A stretch of DNA of 64,000 nucleotides, taken from positions 2,500,501 to 2,564,500 of the forward strand of contig NZ_CP014870.1 in NCBI RefSeq assembly GCF_001661075.1. The letters run 5' to 3'. Shown here one piece after another: positions 53,130-62,108 of this stretch (position 1 is its first letter; each line of letters begins with the position of its first letter). The notes beneath the pieces were generated by a model. That model made no database searches. It saw only the letters and a list, made by a program, of their open reading frames with translations, and was not told where the DNA came from. A program made the position numbers and the translations under genes. Source of the DNA: Pseudomonas silesiensis. Lineage in GTDB: Bacteria > Pseudomonadota > Gammaproteobacteria > Pseudomonadales > Pseudomonadaceae.

Positions 53130-53925
53130 GACGCACCTTACTCGCCGAAAAATTTATAGACTTACATTGGGCCCATTTCGTAATTATCTTTACTTTTGCT
53201 TGGTATGAAACTTTGCACCATCCGGCCATCGAATCCTCCACTAAAACACTGTCCCCCTTGATTAAATACGTCTTGCTTGAATTCTGTAGCAACGGCTCCG
53301 AACCGCCATCATAAAGAAATGTTTTCTCCAAAATGGAGCCTTTGATTTTTTTTTCAGTGACGATGGTTTGAAACAAGGGAGAACCAACCGCCGCCTCAAC
53401 ACTTTTTTGATCTTTGTACGGGTAAACGTACGTTGATCGTCCTTGCCCATCGACAGTATCCCCACCTAAATCAAAAAAACGAGTGCGCTTCTGATCGAGA
53501 ACTAGAGCATCTCCCTCCCGTCTAATGACACTAACATTGTAGATGTTACCTACCGAATCCCACGATCTTGGCGCTTCCATGCGATGGATAACAAAGAGCA
53601 TTTCTTCGGCCGCCCCAGCAACTGGAAGAAAAAATGCGTCGGTGATTGCTCCTGCGGTACCCGCGTATGGAAACTCATAAACAAGCTTTGGGTTTTCAGA
53701 TGAAATAACTGAATAAAGGGAAATCCCATCTGGGTCGCGGGAGTACTTCCCTTCGTTTTTCACACTAACCCTAGTATAGGCAAAACACGCTTTGATCCCA
53801 TGCACATCTAAAAAATTATAGGCTTCCCGAGGACCAATGCCGCTGCACTCTTCATAACCCGCAATAGCTGTTGACCCAAGCAAGCAGCCAAAAACTATTA
53901 GCCCAATCATTCTTCGCAAGCCCAT
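53110..53925 (-). CDS. Exported protein, possible immunity or accessory protein
   Basis: A protein of 271 residues with a signal peptide (MGLRRMIGLIVFGCLLGSTAIAG in part) and an otherwise soluble, strand-rich sequence with several Cys residues. ATG 53925 is preferred because GAGG lies 8 bases before it. Starts at 53931 or 53934 would leave almost no spacing. It is AT-rich compared with flanking metabolic genes. It follows the first exported small protein and precedes the two-TM protein. The family is unknown to me. Confidence 0.7.
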   Translation of the reverse strand: MGLRRMIGLIVFGCLLGSTAIAGYEECSGIGPREAYNFLDVHGIKACFAYTRVSVKNEGKYSRDPDGISLYSVISSENPKLVYEFPYAGTAGAITDAFFLPVAGAAEEMLFVIHRMEAPRSWDSVGNIYNVSVIRREGDALVLDQKRTRFFDLGGDTVDGQGRSTYVYPYKDQKSVEAAVGSPLFQTIVTEKKIKGSILEKTFLYDGGSEPLLQNSSKTYLIKGDSVLVEDSMAGWCKVSYQAKVKIITKWAQCKSINFSASKVRHANQTG

Positions 53926-53956
53926 AAGCATCACCTCAACCTAAACTTACGATAAT

Positions 53957-54517
53957 TCAATCATCTGTATCGGATATTTCTGTTTGGCCAAGCTCTATCG
54001 TTTGTATGCCTCGATATGCATCGTCAGTTAAGTAGTTTTTGCCAGGAAGATTGCAGTCTTTATTAAAAACCTTCTCGCCTTGTTTTCTGGCAACGACTTT
54101 GTAGCTAAAGGAGTTTAGGCGCTCGAATGAATAAAGGTACTTGCCTTTTGTAAAACGGAGAGCGGCTCCGCTAATTTCAGAATTTCTCGAGTTGTAAATT
54201 GTAAATATTTCTTTTGGAGGTATTTTTTGTTCTGGGTATTGCATTTCTACGATTGCTGGACCAACACCGTAGGACGGTTTTCCAAAGCGGTACTGTACAT
54301 AGCCACTGTCAGGGGATGTATTCGACTTTGCGCAAATGGAAGCGACTTTCCCTACATAGTCGTATTGATCCAAGCTAGTATTGAAGGCGCAGCTGATATA
54401 GATATCCTCTCCTTTCTCGCACATCGTAGTATTTATATCCACGTACGGGTCTTTTGCCCAAGATTTAAAATTTATGAAAAATGTTGCAGCCAAACAAAAA
54501 ATAAGTATTTTTTTCAA
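53957..54517 (-). CDS. Periplasmic immunity-like protein for the GH19 hydrolase
   Basis: A protein of 186 residues with a signal peptide (MKKILIFCLAATFFINFKSWA in part) and a small strand-rich domain with four Cys. Translation starts at TTG 54517, which overlaps the effector's stop codon, with GAGGG about 8 bases upstream. Export to the periplasm, tight coupling to a peptidoglycan hydrolase gene and low GC are the usual marks of immunity proteins against cell-wall effectors. The immunity role is inferred from these features and not from a recognised family. Confidence 0.7.
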   Translation of the reverse strand: MKKILIFCLAATFFINFKSWAKDPYVDINTTMCEKGEDIYISCAFNTSLDQYDYVGKVASICAKSNTSPDSGYVQYRFGKPSYGVGPAIVEMQYPEQKIPPKEIFTIYNSRNSEISGAALRFTKGKYLYSFERLNSFSYKVVARKQGEKVFNKDCNLPGKNYLTDDAYRGIQTIELGQTEISDTDD

Positions 54518-57237
54518 TTCAATGTCCCTCTTCTTAACAGCTCAACAAAGTTCTCTCTTCTGTCTGGGTAGCTCTCTGTATGTTTATTTACGATGGCGGT
54601 TATTGAGTCCACTACCTCCGGAGCGCTACCTGAATCTGCTATTTCATATAGCTTATTGCTCAGCCAAAAACTTGCGGCTGATCGAACCGCATATTTCATT
54701 TCAAGTAAAAGGTCAGGATCTGCAACAAAGTCAGGATGATCATTCGGCCATTGCGCCGAAAATTTTGAGTGCCAACGTTGAAATAACGTGTAATTGTGCA
54801 GTCCTGTCAGCTGTTTCAGACCTCGCCCTCTATACTTCCACCCATCACCGCTTGAAATTCCTCGGTTGCCGAGTTCGGTGCGACCCCCATATGCCCCATT
54901 GGCGATAGCCTCATAATCGGAGCGTGTCATAGGCAGGCCGTTTTCTTTGATTTTTCCAGTCCGTACTTTATAACCATGTCGCCTTGCTTCTTCCGGGTTG
55001 TTCCTGAAGTAGCGAAATAAGTTAATTAACGCATCGGCCTCATAGGAAAAATCCTCATCTACCGATAAATCCACTCCCGTTTCTTGTTGGATTTGCGCAA
55101 AAAAGTGAGTTCTTCGCAATGGCGTATCTAGTTTGAAGAAATCGATGTTTGCGTTTAACTCGTCGGCGATTTTTTGCAAATCGCCATATCGACCTTCGCT
55201 GAGTTTCGGATAAATACTTCTCATGACCTTAAGGGAAAATTTAAATCGGTTACCACTAAAAATCCCCATCAGCCCAATCGGATGAAAGTGATATGCACTT
55301 CCCCAAGAAGGCAACCCCACCTTTTCCGCAACATCCTTCCACCACGCCATTTCTGCGATCCGCTGCTTCTCCGCCAGCCAATTCAAGTGCGGCGTCGAGC
55401 CGCTATGGCCGAGCAACTCATCCAGTGCGTCCCATACCTTCGGCTGGTGGAACCACTCGCTTTCCTTGTAAAGGATCATCTGCGAAATCGACTGCGCATG
55501 AGCCGGCAGTTGAAGTGCCGCTTGCAGTTCAGTGGCCGTCATCTTGCCGTCGCGGTTGCGATCGATGATCTCGTACAACCGGCTTTTCATCGGCCCCTTG
55601 TCGTCTTTTTCGGCAATGGGGCGGTAACGCTCGCGTTGCGCGTCGCTGACGCCGTCGGTGGCGCTGAGAAAAGAGGCCAGCAGGTGTTTGGGTCGGCTGT
55701 AGTCGATGATGACGTCATAGCCTTCCCAATCCCACGGACTGACCCAAGGCGTTACACCTATCTCTTCACACACCCAGCCATCGAGAAGTTTGTTATTGGC
55801 GTCGTGAAGCAAGTTTTCCAGGCGATACCAGGTACGAGCTTTGCGCGTCGGGCTCGCGGGCACCTGGATTTTTCGGTCTGTTGGCAGATCGTCGAGCAAC
55901 TTCTTTGGGACCAGCAAGTCGGCAGCACTGAGCGGGCTGGAAGCACTCGACATCTGCAATTGTGCCGCGGTGGTATTGCCTTCAGGCGGCACCACGGGAG
56001 TGCCCTTGGCGAGTTTCAGCCAGGTTCGGTCTTTCTTCGGAAGGAGCAGGGCCCAATCCCGACTGTCGTCGATGAACGCCTCGACGTCATCACCACTGAA
56101 CGTTTCCAGGTGCAGCTTCTTTTCCGGCTCACTCGCGCCGCCGTCCTGATACAGGCCGAGGTGGCCGATCAAGTCTCCAGCCTTGATCGCGATGGGCTCA
56201 TCAAGCACCACTACCTGATCTGACGCTGCCGGCTCAATGGCACCGTCAAGCGTATCAAAATGCACATACTGGTTGATGCGTTCGAGCTTGCGAAACTCGC
56301 CTTCGCCACTGACCGTGACTTCCGATTCAACCGGTAAATCAAAAATGACGTTATCAGCAATCAGCGGTTCGGCTCGGACGTTGACTGTCTTCTTCGACGA
56401 ACTGATGCGCGTCACTTTGCGGTCTGGGTGTTTGAGCACCTGAGTAGAGAGATAGCCCTTGATCGAGCCATCGGGGTTGAGCAGTTTGGCCGGTCCCAGG
56501 CTGCTCTCCAGCTTGCGAAATTGTCCGGTGCCGCTGATGGTCACCTCGGCGCCTCGCGGCAGAAAATCGATGACCTGGCCATGCCACTTGTTGAGCACTT
56601 TCAGACCGCGCTGCTCAGGCCGACCGGGGAGGACGTCATTCGCCGTCTGTTTGACGCGAAAGGTCGGTCGCTCGGGCCAGAATGCCGGGCGAGCGATGGT
56701 CGAATCCTCGATGTACTTCTCCCAATCCTGCAAATGCATGTAGAGGCTGTAAAAAGTCAGGCTCGGTGGAGTGTCCGGATTGCCATCGATCTTCGGCGCT
56801 TGAAGACGATGGCGGACCAGCACGAAGTTGCGCGAGAAGGGTTTCCTGGCGGTGATCTCGTGGACGTAGCAGGTCGTCGGCGATTTGTGGTCGATGCGGT
56901 AAGCCACCACTTCGCCGTCGGCCAGGCAGTGCACGCTGGATTGCTTCAGGCCCACGGCGGTACCGCTGTCGAAATGCACACCACCGTGCCACAAGCCATT
57001 GCGGCCCAAGGGGTAGTAACCGGCGGTGGCGTTGGCCAGGTGGGTCAGTTGCTGCAATGGGTCGCGCCTGTCCTTGAGCGGGTGGCACCAGTTTTTCAGC
57101 GGCGGCAAGTCGTCGGTTTTCGGGGCCGTTGGTGGGGGGATGGGCTGGGTGTCGCGCGTTGGCCAAACCGGAGGCATTGCCCTGGGGGTGCTTGAGTCGT
57201 AGTGGCGTCCAAAAATCCAGTCGAGCAGCTTCGCCAT
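54514..57237 (-). CDS. Multidomain peptidoglycan hydrolase, probable secreted antibacterial effector
   Basis: A protein of 907 residues without a signal peptide. Parts in order: an N-terminal M23-peptidase-like segment (NGLWHGGVHFDSGTAVG, His88), two SH3-like modules (about 270-410, each ending GxFRKLE), an EF-hand-like loop DRNRDGKMTATEL (559-571) and a C-terminal GH19 chitinase/lysozyme domain. In the last, QQETGV (Glu719) and GGRTELGN (Glu788) hold the likely catalytic acids, and GWKYRGRGLKQLTG is a family mark. I chose ATG 57237 (MAKLLDWIFG) over the longer frame. The lack of a signal and the downstream exported proteins fit a type VI effector. Confidence 0.85.
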   Translation of the reverse strand: MAKLLDWIFGRHYDSSTPRAMPPVWPTRDTQPIPPPTAPKTDDLPPLKNWCHPLKDRRDPLQQLTHLANATAGYYPLGRNGLWHGGVHFDSGTAVGLKQSSVHCLADGEVVAYRIDHKSPTTCYVHEITARKPFSRNFVLVRHRLQAPKIDGNPDTPPSLTFYSLYMHLQDWEKYIEDSTIARPAFWPERPTFRVKQTANDVLPGRPEQRGLKVLNKWHGQVIDFLPRGAEVTISGTGQFRKLESSLGPAKLLNPDGSIKGYLSTQVLKHPDRKVTRISSSKKTVNVRAEPLIADNVIFDLPVESEVTVSGEGEFRKLERINQYVHFDTLDGAIEPAASDQVVVLDEPIAIKAGDLIGHLGLYQDGGASEPEKKLHLETFSGDDVEAFIDDSRDWALLLPKKDRTWLKLAKGTPVVPPEGNTTAAQLQMSSASSPLSAADLLVPKKLLDDLPTDRKIQVPASPTRKARTWYRLENLLHDANNKLLDGWVCEEIGVTPWVSPWDWEGYDVIIDYSRPKHLLASFLSATDGVSDAQRERYRPIAEKDDKGPMKSRLYEIIDRNRDGKMTATELQAALQLPAHAQSISQMILYKESEWFHQPKVWDALDELLGHSGSTPHLNWLAEKQRIAEMAWWKDVAEKVGLPSWGSAYHFHPIGLMGIFSGNRFKFSLKVMRSIYPKLSEGRYGDLQKIADELNANIDFFKLDTPLRRTHFFAQIQQETGVDLSVDEDFSYEADALINLFRYFRNNPEEARRHGYKVRTGKIKENGLPMTRSDYEAIANGAYGGRTELGNRGISSGDGWKYRGRGLKQLTGLHNYTLFQRWHSKFSAQWPNDHPDFVADPDLLLEMKYAVRSAASFWLSNKLYEIADSGSAPEVVDSITAIVNKHTESYPDRRENFVELLRRGTLN

Positions 57238-57540
57238 GGCGAGTACGTTCCTTGTAACGAAAGGGGGGCAGGCAGCGAAACGGTCAGCTTCAGGGGATGG
57301 CCGACGCTCAGGCATAAGGGGATTTTTATGACCATCCGCGTGCCAAGGCTCGCAAGCTTTTACGAAGTCGGTCGAGGTGGAAATAGGGCGTTTCTGATGG
57401 ATGTGTAGGACGCTTCCGGGTGTTTGTAAGAAAGCCCTCACGTCACTTCCCGAAGGCCACAGCACCTTGCGTCGTTGCCTACGGTTACGCCAGAATCCGC
57501 CGGCTTGTGCGCCCAGGGGCTACTCGGTAACTTGATTCGC

Positions 57541-57765
57541 GTCACTGATGGTCAGTGATCGGGTTTAGTAGCCCGGCCAAGGTTAAAGCGGTCGCATGAG
57601 CATCATCAGTCAGGTAACTGCCTGCACTTGATGGCAGCTGTGCGCATGGCGTCCTCGGGCGCGCCGGTTTTTGCTTACCCTTGCCGGTCTACTAACTTGC
57701 GCACAGCTGCCACCCTTTCGTGTAGTAGCGAGATGGTGCGGCCCAGCTAATTAAGGGAAGCACTC
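57541..57765 (+). promoter_or_regulatory. Hairpin-rich leader of the DUF6124 gene
   Basis: Three inverted repeats lie before the gene. TCACTGA-tgg-TCAGTGA is at 57542-57558, and a CGGG/CCCG pair follows directly. A perfect 14-base repeat GGCAGCTGTGCGCA at 57633-57646 pairs with 57698-57711 around a ~50-base loop. Leaders with these hairpins precede many DUF6124-type genes in Pseudomonas, as I recall them. It could be a structured 5' UTR or an independent small RNA. The remaining noncoding part, 57238-57540, shows nothing clear. Confidence 0.55.
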
Positions 57766-58113
57766 ATGATTAAGCCAACACCAAACCCGCCGGACACCGA
57801 TCCGGCAACGCCCTCAGAAACCATCGACTCAAACAATTCCCACCCACCATCCGAACGCATTCCCTCTGCCGCCGACATCCAGGCCACTCCGCGCAAGCTT
57901 TGCACCATGTTCATCGTCAACCCGGAACTCGATACCGAAACCCTGCTGGCCCACGCCTGTGAGTCGCTGGCTTCGGCCAATGTCATGGCGCTGGATCTGG
58001 CGGATCATATGGCAGGGACGAGTCGCAACGCCCTGTTGGGGATTGCCCAGGTCATCATGCTGGGTGAGCTGGCGGTGAACCGGGCGTTGGATCGGATTGA
58101 TCGGGCTGAATAG
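57766..58113 (+). CDS. DUF6124 (formerly DUF3077) family protein
   Basis: A protein of 115 residues. A Pro-rich disordered N-terminus is followed by the domain pattern MFIVNPELDTETLLAHACESLASANVMALDLAD (in part) and RNALLGIAQVIMLGELAVNRALD (in part). Families of this kind are abundant in Pseudomonas and have no known biochemical role. AAGGGAAG provides the ribosome site. The gene stands alone behind a structured leader and ends before a long palindrome. Confidence 0.9.
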   Translation: MIKPTPNPPDTDPATPSETIDSNNSHPPSERIPSAADIQATPRKLCTMFIVNPELDTETLLAHACESLASANVMALDLADHMAGTSRNALLGIAQVIMLGELAVNRALDRIDRAE

Positions 58114-58123
58114 GAGATCAAAA

Positions 58124-58203
58124 GATCCCCGTAGGAGCCAGGCTTGCCGGCGAAGGCGATTTCAAATACGCCTTCGCCGGCAAGCCTGGCTCCTACGGGG
58201 ATC
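58124..58203. repeat. Near-continuous REP palindrome (35-base perfect arms)
   Basis: Bases 58124-58158 are the exact reverse complement of 58169-58203 with only 10 bases between. The arms include gtaggagccaggcttgccgg. It lies between the convergent DUF6124 and crotonase genes and could act as a bidirectional terminator as well as being a REP doublet. Confidence 0.9.
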
Positions 58204-58224
58204 AACGTTTTCGTTCGGGAGATG

Positions 58225-59010
58225 TTAATACCCTTCGAACTGCGCCGGGCGTTTCTCGATGAACGCCTGCATGCCTTCCTTCTGGTCCCGTGAGGCGAAC
58301 AACAATGCATTGGCCTTGCGCTCCAGCGCCAGGCCGGCTTCCAGGGGCGCATCCATGCCCGCCAGGATCACTTCCTTGATCTGCTCGGCGGCCAGGGCTG
58401 GCATGGCGGCGATGACGCGCGCCAGCTCCAGGGCGTGTGCCTGCACCTGGTCATCGTCGACCAGGTCGCTGATCAGTCCGGCGACCCAGGCTTCCTCGGC
58501 GCTGATCGGTTGGCCGGTGAGCGCCATGCGCATCGCCTTGACCTTGCCCACCGCCCGCACCAGCCGCTGGGTGCCACCGATGCCCGGCATGATGCCGATG
58601 CGGATTTCCGGTTGGCAGAAGCGGGCGCTGCGGCCGGCGACAATCAGGTCGGCATGCATCGCCAGCTCACAGCCGCCGCCATAGGCATAACCGCAAACTG
58701 CCGCAATCACCGGTTTCGGGCAGTGCTGGATCGGCCCCCAGACCCGTTCGGTGTGGCGCTTGTAGATATCGATGGCGCCGACCCCGGCCATGCTGTTGAT
58801 GTCGCCACCGGCGGCGAACACCTTGTCTCCACCGGTCAGCACGATGCAACGCACCTCGGGGTCGATCGCAAGCTCACTGAAATAACGCGACAGCAGCGCC
58901 TGCAATTCCAGGCTCAAAGCGTTGGTCGCCTGGGGGCGGTTGAGCCGCAGCAGGGCCACGCCGGGCAGTGGGCGTTCGAGCAGAACCGGTGCAGCGGATG
59001 AGTCGGACAT
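58225..59010 (-). CDS. Enoyl-CoA hydratase/isomerase (crotonase)
   Basis: A protein of 261 residues with crotonase features: LNRPQATNALSLEL near the start, GGDKVFAAGGDINSM (oxyanion-hole segment), AAVCGYAYGGGCELAMHAD (in part), the GIMPGIGGTQRLVR segment with its potential acid, and a C-terminal AFIEKRPAQFEGY. It hydrates or isomerises unsaturated acyl-CoA esters. The start is uncertain among ATG 59016 and 59010 and a longer frame to 59079. I use 59010. It is divergent from the igr-like operon, 141 bases before that operon's first gene. Confidence 0.9.
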   Translation of the reverse strand: MSDSSAAPVLLERPLPGVALLRLNRPQATNALSLELQALLSRYFSELAIDPEVRCIVLTGGDKVFAAGGDINSMAGVGAIDIYKRHTERVWGPIQHCPKPVIAAVCGYAYGGGCELAMHADLIVAGRSARFCQPEIRIGIMPGIGGTQRLVRAVGKVKAMRMALTGQPISAEEAWVAGLISDLVDDDQVQAHALELARVIAAMPALAAEQIKEVILAGMDAPLEAGLALERKANALLFASRDQKEGMQAFIEKRPAQFEGY

Positions 59011-59151
59011 GAGCATTCTCGAAGACCTGACAACGTGTAAATGGCCACCAGTGTCCTGTTCAGGCGGTTGAATTTTCATCGTCCGTTCAGACGTAGTTTG
59101 GCCTGCGGTTCGTCCCTAGAGTGACCCTTGTCAGTAGAAAAGGAGCACATG

Positions 59152-59937
59152 ATGGAGCTGCATTCGGGTCTTGATTACAGCGGCAAGGTGGTGCTGGTCA
59201 CCGGTGGCACCAAGGGCATCGGCGCCGGTATTGCGCTGGGGTTCCTGGCCGCGAACGCACGGGTGATCGTCTGTGCCCGGCGCGAACCTGAACAGGTGCC
59301 GGCGCAGGGTGGCAAGCGCGCGACCTTCATCGCCGCGGATGTGCGGGACCACGATTCCCTGCAACGCCTGTTCGCCACCATCGAGCGCGACTTCGGGCGC
59401 CTCGACGTGGTGGTCAACAACGCCGGCGGCAGCCCTTCCGCCGACGCAGCCACGGCGTCGCCCAGGTTTCATGAAAGCATCATCGGTCTGAACCTGATCG
59501 CGCCGCTCAACGTCGCCCAGCACGCCAACCGGCTGATGCAGGCCCAGGTGCAGGGCGGTTGCATCGTCTTTATCGGCAGCATCAGTGCGCTGCGTTCCTC
59601 GCCAGGCACCGCCGCTTACGGCGCGGCCAAGGCCGGGGTGCTGGCGCTGGTGCAATCGCTGGCGGTGGAGTGGGGGCCCAAGGTGCGGGTGGTCACGGTC
59701 AGCCCGGGGCTGGTACAGACCGAGCAGTCGCATCTGCACTACGGCTCCGAGGCCGGTATCGCCGCCGTCGCGGCAGGCATTCCGGCCGCGCGCATGGCGG
59801 TGGCCGAAGACATCGCCAACGCCTGTCTCTACATCGCATCGCCGCTGGCCAGTTACGCCAGCGGTTGCAACCTGTTGCTGCATGGCGGTGGTGAACGTCC
59901 GGCATTTCTCGGTGCCGCGCAGGTTCTGCCCACCTGA
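59152..59937 (+). CDS. SDR oxidoreductase (hydroxyacyl-CoA or hydroxysteroid type)
   Basis: A protein of 261 residues with TGGTKGIG, DVVVNNAGG, the Ser in FIGSISAL and Tyr-Lys in YGAAK. AGGAG at 59141-59145 lies 6 bases before ATG 59152 (another ATG at 59149 is only 3 bases away). It opens the operon of MaoC, acyl-CoA dehydrogenase and thiolase-like genes, so oxidation of a 3-hydroxyacyl-CoA or a ring hydroxyl is likely. Confidence 0.9.
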   Translation: MELHSGLDYSGKVVLVTGGTKGIGAGIALGFLAANARVIVCARREPEQVPAQGGKRATFIAADVRDHDSLQRLFATIERDFGRLDVVVNNAGGSPSADAATASPRFHESIIGLNLIAPLNVAQHANRLMQAQVQGGCIVFIGSISALRSSPGTAAYGAAKAGVLALVQSLAVEWGPKVRVVTVSPGLVQTEQSHLHYGSEAGIAAVAAGIPAARMAVAEDIANACLYIASPLASYASGCNLLLHGGGERPAFLGAAQVLPT

Positions 59938-59993
59938 TCGACCTATTGCGGCGACCGGGTTCGGTGGCCGCCTTCAATGTGAAGGAGACGACT

Positions 59994-60962
59994 TTGGCTG
60001 ATCCACAATTGCTATCCAATGTGCGCGCCCTGGTGGGGCGCCAGTACGGCCGCGTGTATGCCTGGGACGAGGTCAATGCCCCGATGATTCGCCAGTGGTG
60101 CGAAGTCATGGGCGTGGACAACCCGCTATACACCGACGCGGGCTTTGCCTTGGGCACCGTCCATGAGCGCCTGATCGCTCCGCCTGCGATGTTGCAGGTG
60201 TGGACCATGGAAGGCCTGCACGCCAACAACTATCCACCTGGCTCCACCGACGAGAACCCTTACGAGGTGCTCAAGGAAATGGAAGCCTACGGCTATGCCT
60301 CCACCGTGGCGGTGAACTCCGAGCTGAGCTTCACCCGCCCGGTGCGCCTGGGCGAAAAGCTCTACTACACCACGCGCCTGGACTCGGTGGGCGATGAAAA
60401 AACCACCGCCCTGGGCACTGGTTTCTTCGTCACCCTGGTCATGAGCCATTTCGTCGAAAAGACCGGTGGCGACGAGCCGGTGGGCCAGTTGCTGTTTCGC
60501 GTGTTCAAGTTCCGCGCGGCCAATGCCCAGGCGCCTGCCAAAGTCGAGTCGGCACCGGTCAAGCCCAAGCGCCCGCTGCCGGGCATCAGCGACGACACGC
60601 GGTTCTTCTGGGAAGGCTGCGAGAAGGGCCAGTTGCTGATCCAGCGCTGCACCGCGTGCCAAACCTTGCGCCATCCACCGGCTCCGGTGTGCATCCAGTG
60701 CCACAGCTTCGACTGGGACACCTTGCAGGCCAGCGGCCGCGCCAGCCTGTACTCGTTCGTGGTGATGCACTACCCCGAGGTGCCGCCGTTCGATTACCCC
60801 AACCCGATCGGCCTGATCGAGCTGGAGGAGGGCGTACGCCTGATTGCCGGCCTGGTCGGTATCGAGCGCGAGCAACTACAGATCGGCCAGCGCTTGCAGG
60901 TCGAGTTCCAGACCTTCGATGACCAGTTGACGCTGCCTTTGTTCCGGCCGGTAGACGCGTAG
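59994..60962 (+). CDS. MaoC-DUF35 fusion (ChsH2-like hydratase/aldolase subunit)
   Basis: A protein of 322 residues, started at TTG 59994 (AAGGAG 6 bases upstream). The N-terminal half is a MaoC hot-dog domain whose catalytic-type motif reads VDNPLYTD (Asp42, but Tyr46 where active subunits have His). The C-terminal half is a DUF35 OB-fold with a zinc ribbon (Cys219, Cys222, Cys233, Cys236). The same fusion is found in mycobacterial ChsH2, where the MaoC half is inactive and pairs with ChsH1 while DUF35 partners the Ltp2 aldolase. All partners are encoded just downstream. Confidence 0.88.
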   Translation: MADPQLLSNVRALVGRQYGRVYAWDEVNAPMIRQWCEVMGVDNPLYTDAGFALGTVHERLIAPPAMLQVWTMEGLHANNYPPGSTDENPYEVLKEMEAYGYASTVAVNSELSFTRPVRLGEKLYYTTRLDSVGDEKTTALGTGFFVTLVMSHFVEKTGGDEPVGQLLFRVFKFRAANAQAPAKVESAPVKPKRPLPGISDDTRFFWEGCEKGQLLIQRCTACQTLRHPPAPVCIQCHSFDWDTLQASGRASLYSFVVMHYPEVPPFDYPNPIGLIELEEGVRLIAGLVGIEREQLQIGQRLQVEFQTFDDQLTLPLFRPVDA

Positions 60963-60974
60963 GAGCCATTCACC

Positions 60975-62108
60975 ATGGATTTCGAATTAAGTGAAGACCA
61001 GCGCGCCATTGCGCAAATGGCCGACAGCCTGTTTGTCGACCATTGCCATGACGACTACATGCGCCAATGGGACACCAGCGGCGAACCGATGATGGCGCCG
61101 TTGTGGGCGCTGTGCATCGAGACCGGGCTGCAGGCCTTGGCCATTCCCGAGGAGCACGGCGGCAGCGGCCTGGGCATGACCGAGCTGATGCTGGTGTTAC
61201 AGGCCCAGGGCAAGGCCCTGGCCCAGGTGCCGTTGTGGCGCCATCAACTGGCGGCCGCGACCCTGGCCCGTTTTGACGCCAGCGACAGTGCGGGGTGGGT
61301 CGCCAAGGCGGCGTCCGGCGAGGCGTTGTTGAGTCTGTCCGTCGATGCCTTGAGCAGTGCGCTGGGCATTGAGCTGCAAGCACGTCCTTGTGCCGAAGGC
61401 TGGGCAATCAACGGCCGGGTGGCGGCCCTTTCCATGGGCGATCAATCCCGGGCCGCGCTGGTGCTGGTGGAGGCCGATGGCCAACCGCGCTTGCTGCTGT
61501 TGGACCTGTCAGCGCCCGAAATACAACGGGTATCGGCGGTGCTGACTCACGGCGAAGCGGTGACCGACCTGCACATCGAGGGCTTGACCGTGAGCAGCGG
61601 GGCGCTGTTGCCGGCCGAGGCCGTGGCCTGGCTGGAACTGCGCAGCATGGCGGCGCTGGCTGCCCTGCAACTGGGGGTCAGCGAAGAGCAGATCCGCCGC
61701 ACCGTGGCCTACGTCAGCGAGCGCCGGCAGTTCGAGCGCAGCATCGGCAGCTTCCAGGCGGTGCAGATGAGCATGGCCGACACCCATATCGCCGTCGAAG
61801 CCTTACGCACGGCGCTGTGGCAACTGGCCTACCGCATCGATGCCGGCTTGCCGGCGCCTTCCGAAGCGTTGGCCACCGCCTGGCTGGCCTGTGAAGCGGG
61901 ACACCGCATCGGCCATGTCGCACAGCACGTGCATGGCGGGATCGGCGTTGACCTGACGTACCCGATCCACCGTTTTCTCTATTGGAGCCGTGGCCTCTGC
62001 CTTGCCCTGGGTGGTTCGGCGGCAAACCTGGAACGCCTGGGCGACTGGCTCAACGATAACGACAAGCTGGGATGGAAATATGACCTCGAAGAACACCAAG
62101 CGCTTTGA
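60975..62108 (+). CDS. Acyl-CoA dehydrogenase subunit lacking the usual catalytic Glu
   Basis: A protein of 377 residues of the acyl-CoA dehydrogenase family (MDFELSEDQRAIAQMADSL, IPEEHGGSGLGMTELMLVL, ERRQFERSIGSFQAVQ). Where medium-chain enzymes have Glu-Tyr-Pro, this protein has VDLTYPIHRF, so Thr328 replaces the base. In steroid-type enzymes two unlike subunits share one active site, and one of them lacks this residue. The partner is probably the gene at 63706. AGGAG lies 9 bases before the start. The 3' end overlaps the next gene by 29 bases. Confidence 0.9.
   Translation: MDFELSEDQRAIAQMADSLFVDHCHDDYMRQWDTSGEPMMAPLWALCIETGLQALAIPEEHGGSGLGMTELMLVLQAQGKALAQVPLWRHQLAAATLARFDASDSAGWVAKAASGEALLSLSVDALSSALGIELQARPCAEGWAINGRVAALSMGDQSRAALVLVEADGQPRLLLLDLSAPEIQRVSAVLTHGEAVTDLHIEGLTVSSGALLPAEAVAWLELRSMAALAALQLGVSEEQIRRTVAYVSERRQFERSIGSFQAVQMSMADTHIAVEALRTALWQLAYRIDAGLPAPSEALATAWLACEAGHRIGHVAQHVHGGIGVDLTYPIHRFLYWSRGLCLALGGSAANLERLGDWLNDNDKLGWKYDLEEHQAL

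Noticed and set aside
54514..57237. Part of a local type VI secretion gene cluster
   Set aside because: No tss, hcp or vgrG gene occurs in the window, so only an orphan effector module is supported.
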